Shown here: positions 6,221-6,307 of the stretch, one piece after another
How positions within the stretch are numbered: the first letter of the stretch is position 1
Layout of the letters: each line of letters begins with the position of its first letter
DNA from: Acetobacter sp. CAG:977
GTDB lineage: Bacteria; Pseudomonadota; Alphaproteobacteria; CAAGCB01; CAG-977
Assembly: GCA_000434295.1 (NCBI GenBank)
Contig: HF994926.1
Coordinates: forward strand, 29,432 to 35,738
DNA: 6,307 nucleotides
Direction of reading: 5' to 3'
Notes under the pieces: model-generated
Databases searched by the model: none
What the model saw: the letters and a program-made list of their open reading frames with translations, nothing else
Told to the model about the DNA's origin: nothing
Position numbers and translations under genes: made by a program

Positions 6221-6307
6221 ATGGCAGATCAACATTACCCCCCGCTTCCACCCGGAGTACGGCCGCCTTCGGGACAGACGGCACCGCGCGGTCCCGTTCC
6301 TCCCGGT
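6221..6307 (+). CDS. Proline-rich protein, N-terminal fragment (runs off the window)
   Basis: Only 29 codons are visible, starting 20 bp after the secretin-like gene. AAGG (6208-6211) lies nine bases before ATG 6221. The peptide begins MADQHYPPLPPGVRPPSG and continues Pro/Gly-rich, with no signal peptide visible so far. A Pro-rich N-terminus is often a flexible linker or cytoplasmic extension ahead of a later domain. The function cannot be assigned. Tight spacing and strand make it a likely member of the same operon. Confidence 0.7.
   Translation, partial: MADQHYPPLPPGVRPPSGQTAPRGPVPPG

Overview
The window looks like part of one plus-strand operon from a Gram-negative bacterium of moderate G+C content. 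The Gram-negative assignment rests on a lipoprotein with a secretin-type architecture, meaning an outer-membrane channel family. The taxon cannot be fixed from sequence alone. An alphaproteobacterium from a host-associated or gut lineage is a low-confidence guess. No RNA gene, insertion sequence, CRISPR array or convincing terminator was seen. No non-coding stretch exceeds about 70 bp.

Layout: (1) 57-3872 encodes a 1271-residue, very acidic, modular protein. It has a short N-terminal helical segment, a long Ala/Gln/Glu-rich coiled coil interrupted by a Pro/Gln linker, then about 600 residues of Tyr-rich acidic low-complexity sequence. Within that lie three blocks of nine-residue repeats of the type x-D-E-x-G-x-P-Y-Y, followed by an acidic linker and a distinct C-terminal tail of about 85 residues. 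(2) 3943-4908 encodes a 321-residue mostly helical protein with an acidic linker and a Pro/Lys-rich basic tail. (3) 4938-6200 encodes a 420-residue lipoprotein with an STN/N0-like domain and a short secretin-like C-terminal region. (4) 6221 to the window end holds the first 29 codons of a proline-rich protein.

The genes are co-directional with gaps of 70, 29 and 20 bp and no intervening terminator, so they are probably cotranscribed. A secretin-like lipoprotein suggests an envelope-spanning machine such as a type IVb pilus (PilN-like) or a type IVB secretion-like apparatus. The other three proteins are not recognisable to me by family. The most notable items are the giant repeat protein beside a secretin-like gene, near-identical segmental duplications in that protein, an exact 21-bp in-frame tandem duplication in the secretin core, and an apparently shortened secretin barrel.
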